This document shows, piece after piece, positions 62,549 through 64,000 of a DNA stretch of 64,000 nucleotides (positions are counted from its first letter, which is position 1; every line of letters begins with the position of its first letter). The translations under genes and the position numbers were made by a program. The notes beneath the pieces are model-generated. The model was not told the origin of the DNA. It saw only the letters and a program-made list of their open reading frames with translations, and searched no databases. Source of the stretch: JAJFKB01 sp965230515 (GTDB lineage Bacteria; Pseudomonadota; Gammaproteobacteria; Pseudomonadales; IMCC2047); contig OZ246007.1 in NCBI GenBank assembly GCA_965230515.1, positions 1,612,001 to 1,676,000 of the forward strand, in the 5' to 3' direction.

Positions 62549-62586
62549 GTGCTCATTATGACAACTATAGTTGTCATAATGAGCAC
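62549..62586. repeat. Perfect 38-bp palindrome
   Basis: GTGCTCATTATGACAACTA is followed without a spacer by its exact reverse complement. It lies 14 bp after the norF stop and 305 bp before the haemoglobin gene. No T tract on either side. Confidence 0.9.
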
Positions 62587-62600
62587 ACACTCCGCCTTCA

Positions 62601-62906
62601 CTACAGGGTAGTAATCCGCTCTATGACACCAGGAAACAGAACCGCCAGCCCAATAAATAAAGGCAATACAATAAAATAGCCCAACATCAACCAGCGCACA
62701 GCTCCCACGGAGCACCACAATCCCATCAGTCGCTCTGCCACTAGTGCACCCTTTATAGCAAACGAGAAGCAGATCAAAATCACCATCAGCATGCTGGAGA
62801 CATTCTGCTCTGCGACCAATGCACTGAGCAGAGTAAGCGCCATCAACACCGCCCAAATTATGGTCAACTGCTTCCCGATCGAATACTTTGCCAGAATTGC
62901 ATTCAT
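62601..62906 (-). CDS. norF: NorF-like cytochrome c oxidase subunit IV family protein
   Basis: 101 residues with three membrane helices (residues 10-30, 35-55, 75-97), the small subunit-IV-like partner of NorE. The start is the ATG at 62906. Encoded 27 bp behind norE. In Paracoccus and Pseudomonas NorF is needed for full activity of cytochrome c nitric oxide reductase. A frame in another register (62521-62922) overlaps but is not the gene. Confidence 0.82.
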   Translation of the reverse strand: MNAILAKYSIGKQLTIIWAVLMALTLLSALVAEQNVSSMLMVILICFSFAIKGALVAERLMGLWCSVGAVRWLMLGYFIVLPLFIGLAVLFPGVIERITTL

Positions 62907-62933
62907 CGTCTTCGCACCTCACTGACTTTACAT

Positions 62934-63584
62934 TTATCGCAACACATAGAGCAGCGGAAAGATAATAATCCAGACCAGATCAATCATATGCCAATAGCTG
63001 GCCGCGCTCTCCAGCCCCTCACTGTTTTCCTGATTGTAGATATTCATTTGGGCACGAATAGTGACGAACAGAATCGTGCACATACCCACCAGCACATGCA
63101 ACAGATGATTAAAGGTCAGGTAATAGTAGAGCGAGTAGAAAATATCTGTTTTCGAATCAATACCATGACTGTGATTCCAATAATATTCCCATCCCTTAAT
63201 GAGACAGTAACCGGCACCGGCACCCAAAGTCGCCCAAAGCCACTTTACCGCCAGCTTCTGCTGCCCGGCATTAATACAGGACACCGCTCGCGCGACAAAA
63301 TAACTGCTGCTGATCAGCACCAGGGTATTCAGGGCACCGGCCAGCGTATTCAATCGCTCCGGGCCCGCTGCGAACAGCTCCTGATTATGGGAGCGCGCTA
63401 CCAGAAACACGATAAAGAACAGCGCAAATTCCGTTAATTCGGCATAGATAAGAATCCAGATGGCAATGTTGCCGGGGGCCCGCCTCTCTTTTCGGTCAGG
63501 CGAAGCGATAGGGCGTACACCCGCCGGCCACTCCTGCTCCACCGGACCACCCACACCGGAACCGGGCTGTGCTAATACGGTCAT
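62934..63584 (-). CDS. norE: NorE-like cytochrome c oxidase subunit III family protein
   Basis: 216 residues with five membrane helices. Family marks are NIAIWILIYAELTEFALFF near residue 40 and the ending NHLLHVLVGM...YWHMIDLVWIIIFPLLYVL, as in subunit III of haem-copper oxidases. It lacks the first two helices of true subunit III, as NorE does. Follows norQ by 18 bp. Works with the nitric oxide reductase NorCB, which lies outside the window. Confidence 0.88.
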   Translation of the reverse strand: MTVLAQPGSGVGGPVEQEWPAGVRPIASPDRKERRAPGNIAIWILIYAELTEFALFFIVFLVARSHNQELFAAGPERLNTLAGALNTLVLISSSYFVARAVSCINAGQQKLAVKWLWATLGAGAGYCLIKGWEYYWNHSHGIDSKTDIFYSLYYYLTFNHLLHVLVGMCTILFVTIRAQMNIYNQENSEGLESAASYWHMIDLVWIIIFPLLYVLR

Positions 63585-63602
63585 ATGCTGCTCCCGCCCA
63601 CG

Positions 63603-64000
63603 CTAAAAATGCGCATCGATCAATTGACCGATCGCGGCCAGCGTCTCTGATTCATCGGTCAATGGCTCGGCAATACAACTGAGACAAGCCTCTTTGGCCG
63701 CCATACCTGACTTGATCATCATCGCCGCATAAATCAGCAACCGGGTAGATGCCGCTTCTTCAAGATCGTGCTCCTTCAAACGTCGCAACGCCTGCCCCAG
63801 GGACACCAGCTGCTGAGCCAACTCAATATTGACACCCGCCTCCTGGCGCACGATTTCAATCTCCAGCTCCTGTGCGGGATAGTCAAAACTCAGCGCCACA
63901 AAACGCTGCCGCGTGCTGGGCTTCAATCCCTTGAGCATATTCTGGTAACCCGGGTTATAGGAGATTACCAACATAAAATCCGGGTGCGCCTGCAGCAACT
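63603..64000 (-). CDS. norQ: NorQ/CbbQ-family MoxR ATPase, C-terminal part
   Basis: The frame enters from the right edge of the window. The visible 132 residues cover the end of the AAA+ domain (FMLVISYNPGYQNMLKGLKPSTRQRFVAL with sensor residues, split) and the CbbQ_C region (EVVR-like EIVRQEAGVNIELAQQLVSLGQALR). This protein activates nitric oxide reductase, probably by inserting its metal cofactor. CbbQ of rubisco is the alternative, but norE and norF behind it settle the call. Walker A lies outside the window. Confidence 0.85.
   Translation of the reverse strand, partial: LLQAHPDFMLVISYNPGYQNMLKGLKPSTRQRFVALSFDYPAQELEIEIVRQEAGVNIELAQQLVSLGQALRRLKEHDLEEAASTRLLIYAAMMIKSGMAAKEACLSCIAEPLTDESETLAAIGQLIDAHF

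Noticed and set aside
62521..62922. A 133-codon minus-strand frame overlapping norF
   Set aside because: It is in another register over the same bases; the norF frame has the membrane-helix pattern and proper start, and this one runs through the palindrome.
1..64000. CRISPR arrays, prophage or replication origin
   Set aside because: No regularly spaced repeats, no phage structural genes and no DnaA-box cluster were seen anywhere in the window.

Overview
The window looks like the chromosome of a denitrifying gammaproteobacterium. The housekeeping order points there (lspA-ileS-ribF-murJ, rpsT, proB-obgE-rpmA-rplU, divergent ispB, rpe-trpE-trpG-trpD), and so do an Lrp/alanine dehydrogenase pair and a norQ-norE-norF group at the right edge. 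A relative of sulfur-oxidising or denitrifying Chromatiales such as Sedimenticola would fit, but that placement is inference.

Layout. 0-10.8 kb: housekeeping genes, then tRNA-Pro(CGG). 10.8-12.1 kb: a complete IS481-family element 12 bp past the tRNA. 12.2-24.5 kb: ordinary metabolic genes (FMN-dependent hydroxyacid oxidase, PhnD-like binding protein, a PHA-synthase homologue with a serine nucleophile, ald/lrp/lhgO, argS, a GltB-like flavoprotein, a thioredoxin-like/glutaredoxin fusion). 24.6-49.4 kb: a large block for anaerobic phenol use. 49.4-58.7 kb: trp genes, rpe, miaA and small envelope or unknown proteins. 58.7-61.5 kb: a RidA protein and three secreted-protein genes, each followed by a copy of the same short repeat. 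61.9-64 kb: truncated haemoglobin and norF, norE, norQ.

The phenol block is the heart of the window. Read on the minus strand, ppsA-ppsB-ppsC encode phenylphosphate synthase (phenol to phenylphosphate). ppcB-ppcD-ppcA-ppcC encode phenylphosphate carboxylase (to 4-hydroxybenzoate). A third UbiD-family decarboxylase, a CTP-dependent (archaeal-type, DUF120) riboflavin kinase, a PNPOx-like split-barrel flavoprotein, a PaaK-type aryl-CoA ligase, UbiX and FolE2 follow. UbiD-type enzymes need prenylated FMN made by UbiX from reduced FMN, so the operon seems to carry its own cofactor supply line. To the left lies an envelope module (YCF48-like lipoprotein, RND/MMPL exporter, DUF1302 outer-membrane protein, DUF1329 protein).

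Two paralogous XylR/DmpR-type sigma-54 activators with V4R sensor domains stand divergent from the envelope operon and from ppsA. I found three sigma-54 promoters with the common form YGGCYTG-N4-TTGCW, in front of the YCF48-like gene, ppsA and ubiX. Inverted TTATCATT-type elements lie about 165-260 bp upstream of them and look like activator sites. All this is read from the sequence by eye, with no database search.
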